36,336 bases of DNA from Omnitrophica WOR_2 bacterium RIFOXYA2_FULL_38_17 (GCA_001805965.1 MHHG01000044.1:1-36336); one strand, 5' to 3'; positions 1 to 8,751 are shown, numbered from the stretch's first letter. Numbers and translations are program-made. Notes: generated by a model not told the origin, from the letters alone.

Positions 1-2548
1 TGCAGTTTCACTTGCCGGCTATTTAAAAGAGAACGGGGTCAACAAGGGGGATAGGGTCGCTATCCTTATGGAGAACAGGCCGGAATTTGTGTGGTCATTT
101 CTATCCATAATGTATCTGGGGGCAGTTGCAGTTTCCTTGGATATCCAATATCCCGCCGCGCAAATAAAAAAGCTTATATTCCATTGCGGGGCAAAAGCCA
201 TTATTACCCAGGACTCTTTATACAAGCTGGCTGATAAGGCAGGCGTAAAACTTTGCGTGGTCGCGGATAATAAAAGCTTTGTAAAGAAATTGAAAGCTTA
301 CCGTGATGATGCAGGGCCTTATGCTGGATCCATTGATGATAATGACCTTGCTGCGCTTTTCTATACTTCCGGAACGACGGGAGTTCCCAAGGCGGTCATG
401 CTTACACATAAGAACCTGCTTTCAAATGTCGAGGCTATTGCCGGGCTCAACATTGCGGATGAAAAAGATATTATATTATCGGTCCTTCCCTTGCATCACA
501 CATATGCATTTACAAGCACGCTTTTATTGCCTCTGTATTTAGGGGGGGCGATATCATACCCCAAGAGCTTATTATCAACAGATATCCTGGAATGCATAAA
601 GAAAACAAAGACCACTATCTTCATTGGCGTCCCGCAGATATTTTCTTTGATGCACGCGTCCATTAAAGAAAAGATCCAGGCGAAGGGGCGGGCGGCAAAG
701 TTTGTTCTTGGCGGTGTAGGCACGGCATTTTTGTTCTTGCGCGACAGATCAAAGGTCAATGCTTTAAAAGGGCTGTACTCGGCGGTGCATAAAAAATTCG
801 GCAACAGCCTAAGGTTCATGGTCTCAGGGGGAGCGAGGCTTGACCCTGTAGTTGCGAAAGATTTTTACAGCTGGGGATTTGATCTGCTTGAGGGATACGG
901 GCTGACGGAGACGTCCCCTGTGGTTTCCCTTTCAACCCCCGGGAATATCAAGTTCGGGTATGTTGGGCGTGCTTTGCCCGGGGTCGAGGTCAGGGTATGC
1001 GATGTTAAAGAGGACGGGATAGGAGAGGTCGCTGTAAGGGGCCCGAATATAATGGCGGGATATTATAAGCTCAAGGATGAGACGGATAAAGTTATACGTG
1101 ATGGATGGTTCTATACGGGGGACCGAGGGTCTATTGATAAAGATGGGTTCATTAAGCTCTGGGGAAGAAAGAGCGAAGGGATAGTCCTTAGCAATGGTGA
1201 GAATATCGACCCTGAAGAGATCGAGGGCTGGTACAGCAAGTCGCCTTATGTAAAAGAGATCGCTGTTTTTGCGAACGTGTCGGCAATGTCAGTGGGCTCA
1301 ACGCAGCTGGCTGCGGTCGTAGTTATCGACGAAGAATATTTCAGGAAGAAAAAAGAGACAAATGTCAGAAAGAGATTAAAGTGGGAGTTCGAGAATATAT
1401 CTGCCGAGCTTCCGACGTATAAGAGGCTTAAGGGTTTTGAGATCAGTAAAGAGCCGCTTGAAAGGACACGGCTGGGCAAGATCATACGCTATAAGCTGGC
1501 GGATATCTATCAGTCCCTTAAGGTACAGGGCAAGGAGGTTGCGGTAGATGGCATCGACTCGGTCTGCCTCTCTTCGGTCTCAAAAGGCGCGCTTAAGATA
1601 CTTTCACAGATGGTAGGAAGAGAGGTCGGGCAGAAAGACCATCTCGAGATCGACCTCGGGCTTGATTCATTGGGCAGGATGGAAGTGTTCATGACGATAC
1701 AGAACAACCTCAAGATCGAGCTTAATGATGACCAGGCGATGGAGTTCTTTATGTCGAGCACTGTCGGCGAGCTTCTTGAAAAGCTGGAAAAATATCATGC
1801 CCCGGGCAGAGAGGTCCCGGCGGATATTGAAGAAGAGGTTTCGTGGAACGAGATATTAAGGGAGGACCCTCCGCAAGCAGTGCTTAAAAAGATCAATGTT
1901 AAGAATGTGGGGGCCATTGTTAAACTGTTAAATTTACTTCTGGTATTGTTGCTGAAAATGATCTTCAAAGTGTTTTTTCTTATGCGCGTTGAGGGAAAGG
2001 AAAATATAAAAGATGGCCCGTATCTGATATGCCCTAACCATGCGTCTTTTTTGGATGGCCCGATAATAGCATGCGCCCTGCCGTTTAAGGTATTGTTAAA
2101 TACGTTTTTTCTTGGGGACAGCAAATATTTAGACCGTTTCCCGCTAAGGTATTTTATCAGGGGCATGAGGCTTATCCCTATAGAGTTCACTTATAATATG
2201 GTAAATGCGCTTAGGTGCTGTTCTTATGTCCTGAGGAAATCCAGAACAGTCTGTGTTTTTCCGCAAGGCGAAAGGTCGATAGATGGAGGCATCGGTGTTA
2301 TAAGAAGAGGGATAGGGATCCTTATCAAAGAGGCGAATGTTGAGGTGGTTCCGGTGATAATTGACGGCTCTTTTAAGGCCTGGCCAAGGTTAAAAACGTT
2401 CCCGCGGCTAAGCAGGATCAGGGTGAAATTCGCGAAACCATGCCTGCCGTCAGGCCTGGCTCATGGCGAAAAAATATCTGATCTCTCGACGGATGATATC
2501 GTTGAGGGCCTGAGAAAGAAGCTTGTTGACCTGAAGGAAAGCATGTAG
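1..2548 (+). CDS. Acyl-activating enzyme / acyl carrier / PlsC acyltransferase fusion, 5'-truncated
   Basis: The reading frame is open from base 2 with no stop, and the residues before the first ATG (68) read as ordinary adenylate-forming-enzyme sequence, so the gene begins outside the window. Numbering from that ATG, an ANL adenylation domain shows TSGTTGVPK (100-108), GYGLTET (276-282) and YTGD ending at D352. A carrier domain has GLDSLG with Ser534 as the likely phosphopantetheine site. A hydrophobic stretch (about 616-640) leads to a PlsC domain with NHASFLD (H658, D663) and FPQGERS (731-737). Family knowledge: such proteins activate a fatty acid, load it on the carrier and acylate a lysophospholipid at the membrane, as Aas does in E. 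coli. Here the domain order is reversed relative to Aas and a carrier is built in. Lipid remodelling is inferred; the exact substrate is unknown. Confidence 0.93.
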   Translation, partial: AVSLAGYLKENGVNKGDRVAILMENRPEFVWSFLSIMYLGAVAVSLDIQYPAAQIKKLIFHCGAKAIITQDSLYKLADKAGVKLCVVADNKSFVKKLKAYRDDAGPYAGSIDDNDLAALFYTSGTTGVPKAVMLTHKNLLSNVEAIAGLNIADEKDIILSVLPLHHTYAFTSTLLLPLYLGGAISYPKSLLSTDILECIKKTKTTIFIGVPQIFSLMHASIKEKIQAKGRAAKFVLGGVGTAFLFLRDRSKVNALKGLYSAVHKKFGNSLRFMVSGGARLDPVVAKDFYSWGFDLLEGYGLTETSPVVSLSTPGNIKFGYVGRALPGVEVRVCDVKEDGIGEVAVRGPNIMAGYYKLKDETDKVIRDGWFYTGDRGSIDKDGFIKLWGRKSEGIVLSNGENIDPEEIEGWYSKSPYVKEIAVFANVSAMSVGSTQLAAVVVIDEEYFRKKKETNVRKRLKWEFENISAELPTYKRLKGFEISKEPLERTRLGKIIRYKLADIYQSLKVQGKEVAVDGIDSVCLSSVSKGALKILSQMVGREVGQKDHLEIDLGLDSLGRMEVFMTIQNNLKIELNDDQAMEFFMSSTVGELLEKLEKYHAPGREVPADIEEEVSWNEILREDPPQAVLKKINVKNVGAIVKLLNLLLVLLLKMIFKVFFLMRVEGKENIKDGPYLICPNHASFLDGPIIACALPFKVLLNTFFLGDSKYLDRFPLRYFIRGMRLIPIEFTYNMVNALRCCSYVLRKSRTVCVFPQGERSIDGGIGVIRRGIGILIKEANVEVVPVIIDGSFKAWPRLKTFPRLSRIRVKFAKPCLPSGLAHGEKISDLSTDDIVEGLRKKLVDLKESM

Positions 2549-2687
2549 GGTTTTAAGATGTTTTTATTTTGAATGACTGATATTTGCCTTGTTGGGAGCA
2601 AGATTTAAAAATTTGTAAACAATTGGTATTAATATAGTTGCAACAAATTTCCTGCTGTGATTATTAAAAATTTCCTTCTTTTTGTGT

Positions 2688-2716
2688 TTGACTTAGAAAC
2701 GATGACATGATACTAT
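2688..2716 (+). promoter_or_regulatory. Probable sigma-70 promoter of the signalling operon
   Basis: TTGACT (2688-2693), a 17-bp spacer and TACTAT (2711-2716) match the -35/-10 consensus at 5/6 and 4/6. The start point would be near 2723, in an extremely A+T-rich stretch (about 2717-2763), leaving a leader of about 70 nt before the ATG at 2794. It is the best promoter in the 245-bp gap after the acyltransferase gene. No clear terminator hairpin was seen in this gap. Confidence 0.5.
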
Positions 2717-2793
2717 CGCATATATATTATTATATATAATATTAATTATATTCATTATATTTGTATCTAACATAACTGCCCGGAGAAATTTTT

Positions 2794-3672
2794 ATGAAAA
2801 AAGAAAAGCTTGTGCTTAAAAAGATCTTTCCTACCTTGGCCTCAGCGATCAGTACCTTGTTGGGTAATAAAGAGATATTGTTCCCGTACATGGTGATTTG
2901 TTTTATCCAGCTTTTTTCCCTTGAGTTCCTGAACATTGTTCACAGGGCGCCGCTTAATTCCTTTTTTGCCCCGGTCATCAGAAAATTGTATGGAGAGATA
3001 TACCTTCATTATCCGCTGAATTTCACTTTGCTTCCGCAATTGTTCCAATATGTGCAGATTGTTTTTTATGTTCTTGTCAGCACGTTCCTTGTTGCAGTTG
3101 CTATCAAAGCGGTAGTTGAGCTCGAGAGCGGGAATGAAAAGGGCCTGGATTTTGGCTCTCTTGTAAAAAAGACCCTGTCATCTTATGTGAGCCTTGTTCT
3201 TGCGGCTTTGGTTGTCCTCGCCGTTATCTTGCTTTCGTTCAAGCTGTTCGATAAGGTTTATGCAAGGGCAGTTCTGATAAGCGCGACCGGCGGCATCAAG
3301 TTCGCTATTAAGGCCGTGATAATTTACGGCAAACCGTTCTTCTATTTATTGCTTAACGCGATCGCGACCGTATTGTTCGCTTATGTTGTCCCTATTATTG
3401 TCGTCGATAAAAAGAAGATATTTGCGGCGATCTGGGAGAACTTTAAGCTGCTGTTCAAGTCGCCATGGTTCACGTTCTGCATTGTTGCGATCCCATATCT
3501 GTTCCTGGTCCCGGGGCTGCTTTTAAAATATATTAATTTTCTCGGGAATGATTACCCTGAAGTGAAGTTCTGGCTGCTTGTAATCGATGTGCTGGTCATG
3601 GTCGCAATAGATGCCGTTGTTTATACTTCATTGACTATTTTCTACATTATGAAGAAGGGAGAGAGCAAATGA
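2794..3672 (+). CDS. Six-span integral membrane protein of unknown function
   Basis: This 292-residue protein has about six hydrophobic helices (roughly residues 29-50, 83-110, 129-151, 187-205, 225-247 and 258-286) separated by short charged loops. No catalytic motif is visible and I do not recognise a named family. The start is supported by GGAG at 2782-2785, about 8 nt upstream of the ATG. Its stop overlaps the start of the next gene by 4 nt (ATGA), which implies translational coupling. As the first gene of an operon ending in a histidine kinase and sigma-54 regulator, it may be a membrane component of what that system senses or controls. That is inference from context only. Confidence 0.85.
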   Translation: MKKEKLVLKKIFPTLASAISTLLGNKEILFPYMVICFIQLFSLEFLNIVHRAPLNSFFAPVIRKLYGEIYLHYPLNFTLLPQLFQYVQIVFYVLVSTFLVAVAIKAVVELESGNEKGLDFGSLVKKTLSSYVSLVLAALVVLAVILLSFKLFDKVYARAVLISATGGIKFAIKAVIIYGKPFFYLLLNAIATVLFAYVVPIIVVDKKKIFAAIWENFKLLFKSPWFTFCIVAIPYLFLVPGLLLKYINFLGNDYPEVKFWLLVIDVLVMVAIDAVVYTSLTIFYIMKKGESK

Positions 3673-4568
3673 AAAAGGCCCTACTGATATTTTTGGTCAT
3701 ACTGCTTTTGCCTGTGCTGGTAATTGGCGTCATTAACCGCAACGATGATTATTCCGCCGAGAGATCTCTCTGGAAATTAAATAAACAATATCACGAGATA
3801 GCAAAAGACCCTAAGGCTGCGCCCCCGGCATCTTTTGACGGACTGATCGCTAAATACGGGAAGTTCGTAAAAAGATATAATGCCTCAAAGGTGGTCCCTA
3901 TCGCAAGGATATATATCGGAAGGGTCTATGCTGTCAGGGGCGACTATAAGGCTGCCCGAAAGGTCTTTGAAGAGGTTATAGGCGAAAATGCGAACAATAT
4001 GATAATGATCTCTATGGCATATAAGCATATTATCCAGACATTTGCTGCCGAAGAGGATTTTGTGAATGTTGTCAAGATATATGAAGAGATAAAAAAGAAT
4101 TACCCTCTGACAGAGATCGGTATCAGGGCGCCTTTGGATATTGCAAGGATGTATGCTGTCCGTAAAGAAGAGCTCAGAAAGACCGCTGCAATAAATTCAG
4201 CGCTTACTTATTATAAAGAGCTTTTAAAGAAAGATATGGAGCCGATAGCCAAGATGATGATCATGAGGTTTGAGTCAGAATGTTATTTTGCTTTGGGGAT
4301 GTGGAAAGAAGGGGTTGATACGTTAAGGGATATCTTGATCGGTTTTCCTGAAACGGAATATTTGACCGTTGCGAGGGCAAGGTGGTTAATATCGACGATA
4401 AATGCCATGTCGGCAGGCAGGCTGAAAAATTATGACAGGCCGGTTGAGATATATAGTGAGTTTGTGCAAAAGTACCCTGAGCATCCTTATCGCCAGGTTT
4501 TTGAGCAGGTTATTGCAAAGATAAAAGAGGCTAAGGCCAAGAGCAGTGAGGCGGCACAAAGTAAATAA
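3669..4568 (+). CDS. Membrane-anchored TPR-like protein
   Basis: An N-terminal hydrophobic segment (residues 4-22) is followed by a periplasmic-type helical region of 299 residues in total. Repeated helix pairs with TPR-like spacing are visible, for example around IYIGRVYAVRGDYKAARKVF, around VVKIYEEIKKNYP, and near the C-terminus at PVEIYSEFVQKYPEHPY. This resembles the BamD/tol-pal type of scaffold. There is no lipobox cysteine, so it is probably anchored by an uncleaved signal. The start overlaps the upstream stop by 4 nt and the stop overlaps the next ATG by 1 nt. The function is unknown; it could be the extracytoplasmic partner of the membrane protein encoded before it. Confidence 0.85.
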   Translation: MKKALLIFLVILLLPVLVIGVINRNDDYSAERSLWKLNKQYHEIAKDPKAAPPASFDGLIAKYGKFVKRYNASKVVPIARIYIGRVYAVRGDYKAARKVFEEVIGENANNMIMISMAYKHIIQTFAAEEDFVNVVKIYEEIKKNYPLTEIGIRAPLDIARMYAVRKEELRKTAAINSALTYYKELLKKDMEPIAKMMIMRFESECYFALGMWKEGVDTLRDILIGFPETEYLTVARARWLISTINAMSAGRLKNYDRPVEIYSEFVQKYPEHPYRQVFEQVIAKIKEAKAKSSEAAQSK

Positions 4569-5866
4569 TGGTACTATCAAGATCGTTTTTAGAAGATTTA
4601 TCAAAAGAGGAATTTCTCGAAAAAGTAAATGGTGTTTGTTCGTTGGTTGATGATATCAATGATGAGGAGGGATTGCTGTTGAGCTCGCTTCAAAAGACCA
4701 TGAAGCTTTTCGGGGCTCGCAGGGGTTCGATCTTTATATATGACGAAGAGAAACAGAGCCTTGGCATGAAGGCTTCCTTTGGGATTGAAATGTCGGATCA
4801 GGATGTACTGGAAAAGGCCCTGGGGTCCGGCATTGTCGGAAAGGTCGCGGAGTTAAAGAGGCCTATTATCGTCGGGAATATATCCAAAGACAAACGTTTT
4901 AAGGACTTTAAGGCAAGGAAAAGCTATAAAACGCCTTCCTTTTTATGTTCTCCTTTGATCATTAAAGATGAGCTAGTCGGCGTAATATGCCTTGCGGACA
5001 AAGAGTCAGATGATATGTTCTATGATAACGAGCTGACCCTTATTGATTTTTTGGCAAGCCAGATAGCCCTGAACTATAAGCGGGTCAATCTGTATAAGAA
5101 GTTTGATTCTATGGTCGATGAATCAAATGAGTTGAAAAGCCGGCTTGGACAAATAGATACAGAAAAGAAGACCCTTAAAAAGCAGATACGTGTTCAGGAA
5201 AAATTTGCAAGTATAGGAAAGCTGGCCGGAGGTATTGCGCATGAATTTAATAACCCCCTGGACGGTGTTTTACGCTATACAAATCTATGCCTTGAGAATA
5301 CCAAAGATGATGAAGTTGTCAGGGGATATCTTCTTGAAATAAAGCACGGGCTAAATAGAATGGTTGATATTGTCAGGAGCCTTATAGCCTGCTCAAGAAA
5401 CGAGCTGCTGGGAAACGAGAAGATCGAGTTCAAGTCGGCAGTTAGCAACTCGATAAAGAATGTCAGGCCTGAAATATTTAATAAAGATATTGCTATTATC
5501 GAAGAAATAGCTGATGATATTCCGATTCTTCCTAATTTTGGATTGGAAAGGGTTTTTGACAATCTTCTTAGGAACGCTATTTATGCTGTTGAAAATAAAG
5601 GCCAGATCAAGATCAGGGCAGCTGTGACTGACGGAGTGCTCGAGATAGTTGTTAGCGACACCGGCAGGGGGATACCGGAAAAGGATATAAAGAGCATATT
5701 TGAGCCGTTCTTTACGACTAAGGATATAAGCAAAGGTTGCGGCCTGGGGTTGACGATAGTTGATGAGGTGGTCAAAAGCTATAATGGACGTATAAATGTG
5801 GAAAGTACCATATCCGAGGGCACTGTTTTCACAATTGAGATACCGGTAGAGGGGAATAATGGATAA
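4568..5866 (+). CDS. GAF-domain sensor histidine kinase
   Basis: The 432-residue protein has no transmembrane segment, so it is probably cytoplasmic. A GAF domain occupies about residues 35-175 and a short coiled coil about 178-212. The dimerisation/phosphoacceptor domain follows, with GGIAHEFNNP (phospho-accepting H225). The HATPase domain shows an N box (N336 in NLLRNA), a G1 box DTGRGIP (D364) and a G2 box GCGLGL (390-395). The NtrB-like H-box and the directly following sigma-54 regulator, which overlaps by 8 nt, identify the cognate pair. Family knowledge: it would autophosphorylate on His and pass phosphate to the partner receiver. The ligand of the GAF domain is not evident. Confidence 0.95.
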   Translation: MVLSRSFLEDLSKEEFLEKVNGVCSLVDDINDEEGLLLSSLQKTMKLFGARRGSIFIYDEEKQSLGMKASFGIEMSDQDVLEKALGSGIVGKVAELKRPIIVGNISKDKRFKDFKARKSYKTPSFLCSPLIIKDELVGVICLADKESDDMFYDNELTLIDFLASQIALNYKRVNLYKKFDSMVDESNELKSRLGQIDTEKKTLKKQIRVQEKFASIGKLAGGIAHEFNNPLDGVLRYTNLCLENTKDDEVVRGYLLEIKHGLNRMVDIVRSLIACSRNELLGNEKIEFKSAVSNSIKNVRPEIFNKDIAIIEEIADDIPILPNFGLERVFDNLLRNAIYAVENKGQIKIRAAVTDGVLEIVVSDTGRGIPEKDIKSIFEPFFTTKDISKGCGLGLTIVDEVVKSYNGRINVESTISEGTVFTIEIPVEGNNG

Positions 5867-7259
5867 GATCAACAAGAACGAGTTTAAGCTTTTGATAGTG
5901 GACGATGAGCCGCTTATCAGGGAGTCTCTATACGAGATATTCAGGATCGAGGGATACAATGTCCAGATGGCAGCTACCGCTGAAGATGCATTGCAGATAA
6001 TGAAGAAGGTGGTGTTCGATATTGTTGTGACTGATTTCAAGCTTCCTTTAATGTCGGGCCTGGACCTGCTGCTGAGGATAAAGGAGCAGTATGAAAAGAC
6101 AGAAGTGATCCTTATGACGGGATATGGCTCTATAGGGACGGCCGTTGATGCGATGAAGAAGGGCGCGTATGATTATATCACCAAGCCGATCAATGATAAT
6201 GAGATCAAGATAATCATCGATAAGATAATCGATAAAAAGAAGATAATCCTCGAGAATGAAGAGCTTAAAAGGATACTTGCACAGGAGAGGCGCAGTTCAT
6301 TCGGCATGCTGATAGGCGGCAGTGAAAAAATGCAGAAGGTGTATCACATGATAGATTCTGTTGCCAGCACGAACGCAACTATACTGATCACCGGCGAGAG
6401 CGGTACAGGCAAGGGTGTGCTTGCAAGAGCGCTTCATGATGCTGACCTTTCAAGGGCTGATAAGCCGTTTGTTGAGGTAAGCTGCGGGGCTTTGACCGAG
6501 ACATTATTAGAGAGCGAATTATTTGGCCATGTAAAAGGCGCATTTACCGGTGCGATCAAGGACAAGGAAGGCCGTTTTGAATTTGCAAAAGGAGGGACCA
6601 TTTTCCTTGATGAAATTGATGCTTTTTCCCCGAATTTGCAGGTTAAGCTTCTAAAGGTCTTGCAGGACGGAATTTTTGAGAGGGTCGGGGATAATATCAC
6701 AAGAAAAGCTGATGCAAGGATCATCGTCGCGACTAATCAGCATCTAACCGACCTTGTGGAAAAAGGCGAGTTCAGGGAGGATTTGTATTACAGGGTCAAT
6801 GTTATCGCGATTCAAATGCCGCCTTTGAGGGGGCGTGATACTGACGTCGAGGCTTTAATGGAGCATTTTAGGGAAAAGTATTGCAGCATCAACAAAAAAA
6901 ATATCAAAGGATTTTCTGAAGATGTAATAAAAGTGTTTAAGGATTATCAGTGGCCAGGCAATGTGCGTGAGTTGGAAAATGCCGTTGAAGGCTCGGTTAT
7001 CATGGCTAAAGGAAACATCATTGAGCTTGGCGACGTTATTGGATTAAGTAAGTTTATCAAGGACGGTGAATCTAATGGCCAGGTCAAGGTTGGTGATCTT
7101 TTGAAAAAAGCGGTTGAAGAACCTGAAAAAGAACATATAATATCTGTTCTTGACAGATGTGGATGGAACCGCAGTAATGCTGCTGTAGCTCTGGGTATAA
7201 ATCGTACGACTTTATACAACAAAATGAAGAAGTATGGATTATTGAATTTAAAAAAATAA
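5859..7259 (+). CDS. NtrC-family sigma-54-dependent response regulator
   Basis: The full three-domain architecture is present in 466 residues. The receiver has phospho-acceptor D59 (in VVTDFKLP). The AAA+ domain shows Walker A GESGTGKG (179-186), the sigma-54 contact loop GAFTGA (227-232) and Walker B FLDE (D251/E252). The C-terminus is a Fis-type helix-turn-helix (NAAVALGINRTTLYNKMKKY). It would activate sigma-54 promoters after phosphorylation by the preceding kinase. A search for a GG-N10-GC site upstream of this operon was negative, so its targets are probably elsewhere. A hairpin with a T-rich tail follows the stop codon. Confidence 0.97.
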   Translation: MDKINKNEFKLLIVDDEPLIRESLYEIFRIEGYNVQMAATAEDALQIMKKVVFDIVVTDFKLPLMSGLDLLLRIKEQYEKTEVILMTGYGSIGTAVDAMKKGAYDYITKPINDNEIKIIIDKIIDKKKIILENEELKRILAQERRSSFGMLIGGSEKMQKVYHMIDSVASTNATILITGESGTGKGVLARALHDADLSRADKPFVEVSCGALTETLLESELFGHVKGAFTGAIKDKEGRFEFAKGGTIFLDEIDAFSPNLQVKLLKVLQDGIFERVGDNITRKADARIIVATNQHLTDLVEKGEFREDLYYRVNVIAIQMPPLRGRDTDVEALMEHFREKYCSINKKNIKGFSEDVIKVFKDYQWPGNVRELENAVEGSVIMAKGNIIELGDVIGLSKFIKDGESNGQVKVGDLLKKAVEEPEKEHIISVLDRCGWNRSNAAVALGINRTTLYNKMKKYGLLNLKK

Positions 7260-7260
7260 T

Positions 7261-7308
7261 GGCCGTTGTTTGCCATGACAATTGGTGAACGGCCTTGTTT
7301 GTTTATTT
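7261..7308 (+). terminator. Hairpin with T-rich tail after the sigma-54 regulator
   Basis: GGCCGTT (7261-7267) pairs with AACGGCC (7288-7294) across a 20-nt loop, and a T-rich tract (7295-7308) follows. It starts one base after the regulator stop. It lies before the SD of the PocR gene, so it may be a leaky terminator that lowers expression of the last gene rather than ending the operon. Confidence 0.5.
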
Positions 7309-7318
7309 CGGGGGAAAG

Positions 7319-8272
7319 ATGGATAAAATATCAAAGAGTGTCTTTTCGCACAAGAGCTGGGATATTTTGTGCAAGGTCAGGGATGCTTTAAAAGTTAATG
7401 TTTATATCGTTGATTGCAGAGGGAATATAGTGATTTCACCTGAGAAAAGGCGTTATGGCGGCTGCATTCTTCTGGATCCGGCAATGGGTTTCGTTCTTCA
7501 GGATGATGATAGTTCTCTGTCAGTCAGGTCGCAATTTGGCGGTAAATATTTTGAGCTGCGGAACCGTTTTAATCTGCATTGTTTCGGGCTGCCTGTTTAC
7601 TCTGATGACCTAGAGATAGGGAATGTTATTCTGGGGCCGGTAGTGATAAATAAGAGATTAAGTCCTGAGAGATATGTTTCATTGTCTAAAGAGTATGGCC
7701 TGGATGCTTCATGTTTGATAAGCAATATTAATGATATAAGGGTCGTTTCCAATATGGATGTCAGCTCAATGCTGGGGCTTATTGATGCAATTGCCGCAAA
7801 TAATATTGCCCTGAGCATTGTTGGGTATGATCATGTTTTTGGGAAGGCAGACAGGATCGGGAAAGAAGTTGATGCTAATTTTAAAGGGTTCCTTAAGGGT
7901 ATCCTGAAGTTTGCAAATGTTGAGTGCGGCTCAATTATGGCGCTTGATAAAGATGGCGAGCAGTTGACCGTTAAGGCTGTTGAAGGAATGGACAATTGTA
8001 TTGTTGGGCAAAGCGTCAGGATGGGTAATGGCATCGCGGGAATAGCTGCAAGTGAGAGAGAGACATTCTTGATAGGATCAAAAAGTGAGGATAATCGAAT
8101 TGCTCACTTATTAAAAAGAAGTGATATAAAGCGGTCACTGGTTTTACCGCTGCTTGATGAAGACAGGGTTTGCGGCGTTTTGAACCTTCATACTAAAAGG
8201 TCATCAGACCTGATATCCGCAAATCTGGACAGTATTAATTATTTTTCTGAACTATTCGCAAGATCCGCATAA
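7319..8272 (+). CDS. PocR-type ligand-binding plus GAF sensor protein
   Basis: The chosen start is ATG 7319, because GGGGGA (7310-7315) lies just upstream as an SD. A TTG at 7295 is in frame but has no such signal. The 317-residue product begins with a PocR-like sensory domain (about residues 5-150; VYIVDCRGN, then a Cys-containing CFGLPVYSDD strand and GNVILGPV). A C-terminal GAF domain follows (about 190-317; VECGSIMAL, LVLPLLDEDRVCGVLNLH). There is no kinase, cyclase or DNA-binding output domain, so it probably modulates another protein. Its position after the kinase/regulator pair suggests an accessory sensor, which is inference. PocR domains are known to sense small molecules, often hydrocarbon derivatives such as propanediol. 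Confidence 0.85.
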   Translation: MDKISKSVFSHKSWDILCKVRDALKVNVYIVDCRGNIVISPEKRRYGGCILLDPAMGFVLQDDDSSLSVRSQFGGKYFELRNRFNLHCFGLPVYSDDLEIGNVILGPVVINKRLSPERYVSLSKEYGLDASCLISNINDIRVVSNMDVSSMLGLIDAIAANNIALSIVGYDHVFGKADRIGKEVDANFKGFLKGILKFANVECGSIMALDKDGEQLTVKAVEGMDNCIVGQSVRMGNGIAGIAASERETFLIGSKSEDNRIAHLLKRSDIKRSLVLPLLDEDRVCGVLNLHTKRSSDLISANLDSINYFSELFARSA

Positions 8273-8347
8273 CTGCAATCTGCAGGCAATAGATAATAGG
8301 ATATAGGCCAAAGATCAAAAGGCAGCAGGTTATAAATCCCAGATCCG

Positions 8348-8396
8348 AAATATCAAATATTAAAAACCAAATACCAAATAACAAATACCAAATAAA
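8348..8396 (+). repeat. Heptanucleotide tandem array, seven units (AAATAMC-like)
   Basis: Seven 7-bp units lie in exact register: AAATATC, AAATATT, AAAAACC, AAATACC, AAATAAC, AAATACC, AAATAAA. The array sits in the 479-bp spacer between the PocR gene and the DUF134 gene. The same units read on the - strand give an open but low-complexity Trp/Leu/Phe/Ile-rich frame, which I regard as spurious. The rest of 8273-8635 holds no gene I can support. Confidence 0.8.
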
Positions 8397-8635
8397 TTCC
8401 AACATTTTAAGATCAATGGGGCAGGTGCTTTTTTGTTTGATCTCTTTCCTGGCTGTAAATTTCAAATCATGAAAATTCTTCATAAATAACAGATCACAGA
8501 TAAGTTCTGATGTAAGAATAAATGTTCTTTATTGCTTGGGATTTGGGGTTTTTTATCGTGTGATCATTAATGTAAATCGCTTGTTTTTATACAGACATTT
8601 TAATGGGATAGGGATTTAAAAAGTAAAAATATTGC

Positions 8636-8663
8636 TTGAAATGCGGAACATACACCTTATAAT
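8636..8663 (+). promoter_or_regulatory. Sigma-70 promoter of the DUF134 gene
   Basis: TTGAAA (8636-8641), a 16-bp spacer and a perfect TATAAT (8658-8663). The predicted start point, near 8670, falls inside the first GCATATGC palindrome. The leader to the ATG at 8752 would be about 80 nt. Confidence 0.7.
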
Positions 8664-8664
8664 A

Positions 8665-8678
8665 AGCATATGCTCAAA
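8665..8678 (+). promoter_or_regulatory. Operator-like palindrome 1 (AGCATATGCT core)
   Basis: AGCATATGCTCAAA carries the palindrome AGCATATGCT and overlaps the predicted transcription start. It is a near copy of palindrome 2; the two centres are 34 bp apart, about three helical turns. Confidence 0.6.
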
Positions 8679-8696
8679 ATAAAGGCTGAGTACATA

Positions 8697-8710
8697 TGAG
8701 CATATGCTCA
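8697..8710 (+). promoter_or_regulatory. Operator-like palindrome 2 (perfect 14-bp dyad)
   Basis: TGAGCATATGCTCA is its own reverse complement. It lies about 30 bp downstream of the predicted start point of the DUF134 gene and is preceded by a related half-site (TGAGTACATATG, 8687-8698). The location fits repression by the gene's own product, which is inferred. Confidence 0.6.
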
Positions 8711-8751
8711 AAGTAACATAAGCGATAAATGCAAATTCTTGGGGGAGAAAA

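Noticed and set aside
2627..2648. Sigma-54 promoter upstream of the signalling operon (TGG...TTGCA)
   Set aside because: The GG and GC elements are 13 nt apart rather than the required 10.
5393..6040. 215-codon open frame on the - strand
   Set aside because: It lies antisense to the strongly supported kinase and regulator genes, and its composition is that of a shadow frame.
8235..8483. 82-codon open frame on the - strand between the PocR and DUF134 genes
   Set aside because: Its hydrophobic stretch is the direct translation of the heptad array, it overlaps the PocR gene end, and it has no SD.
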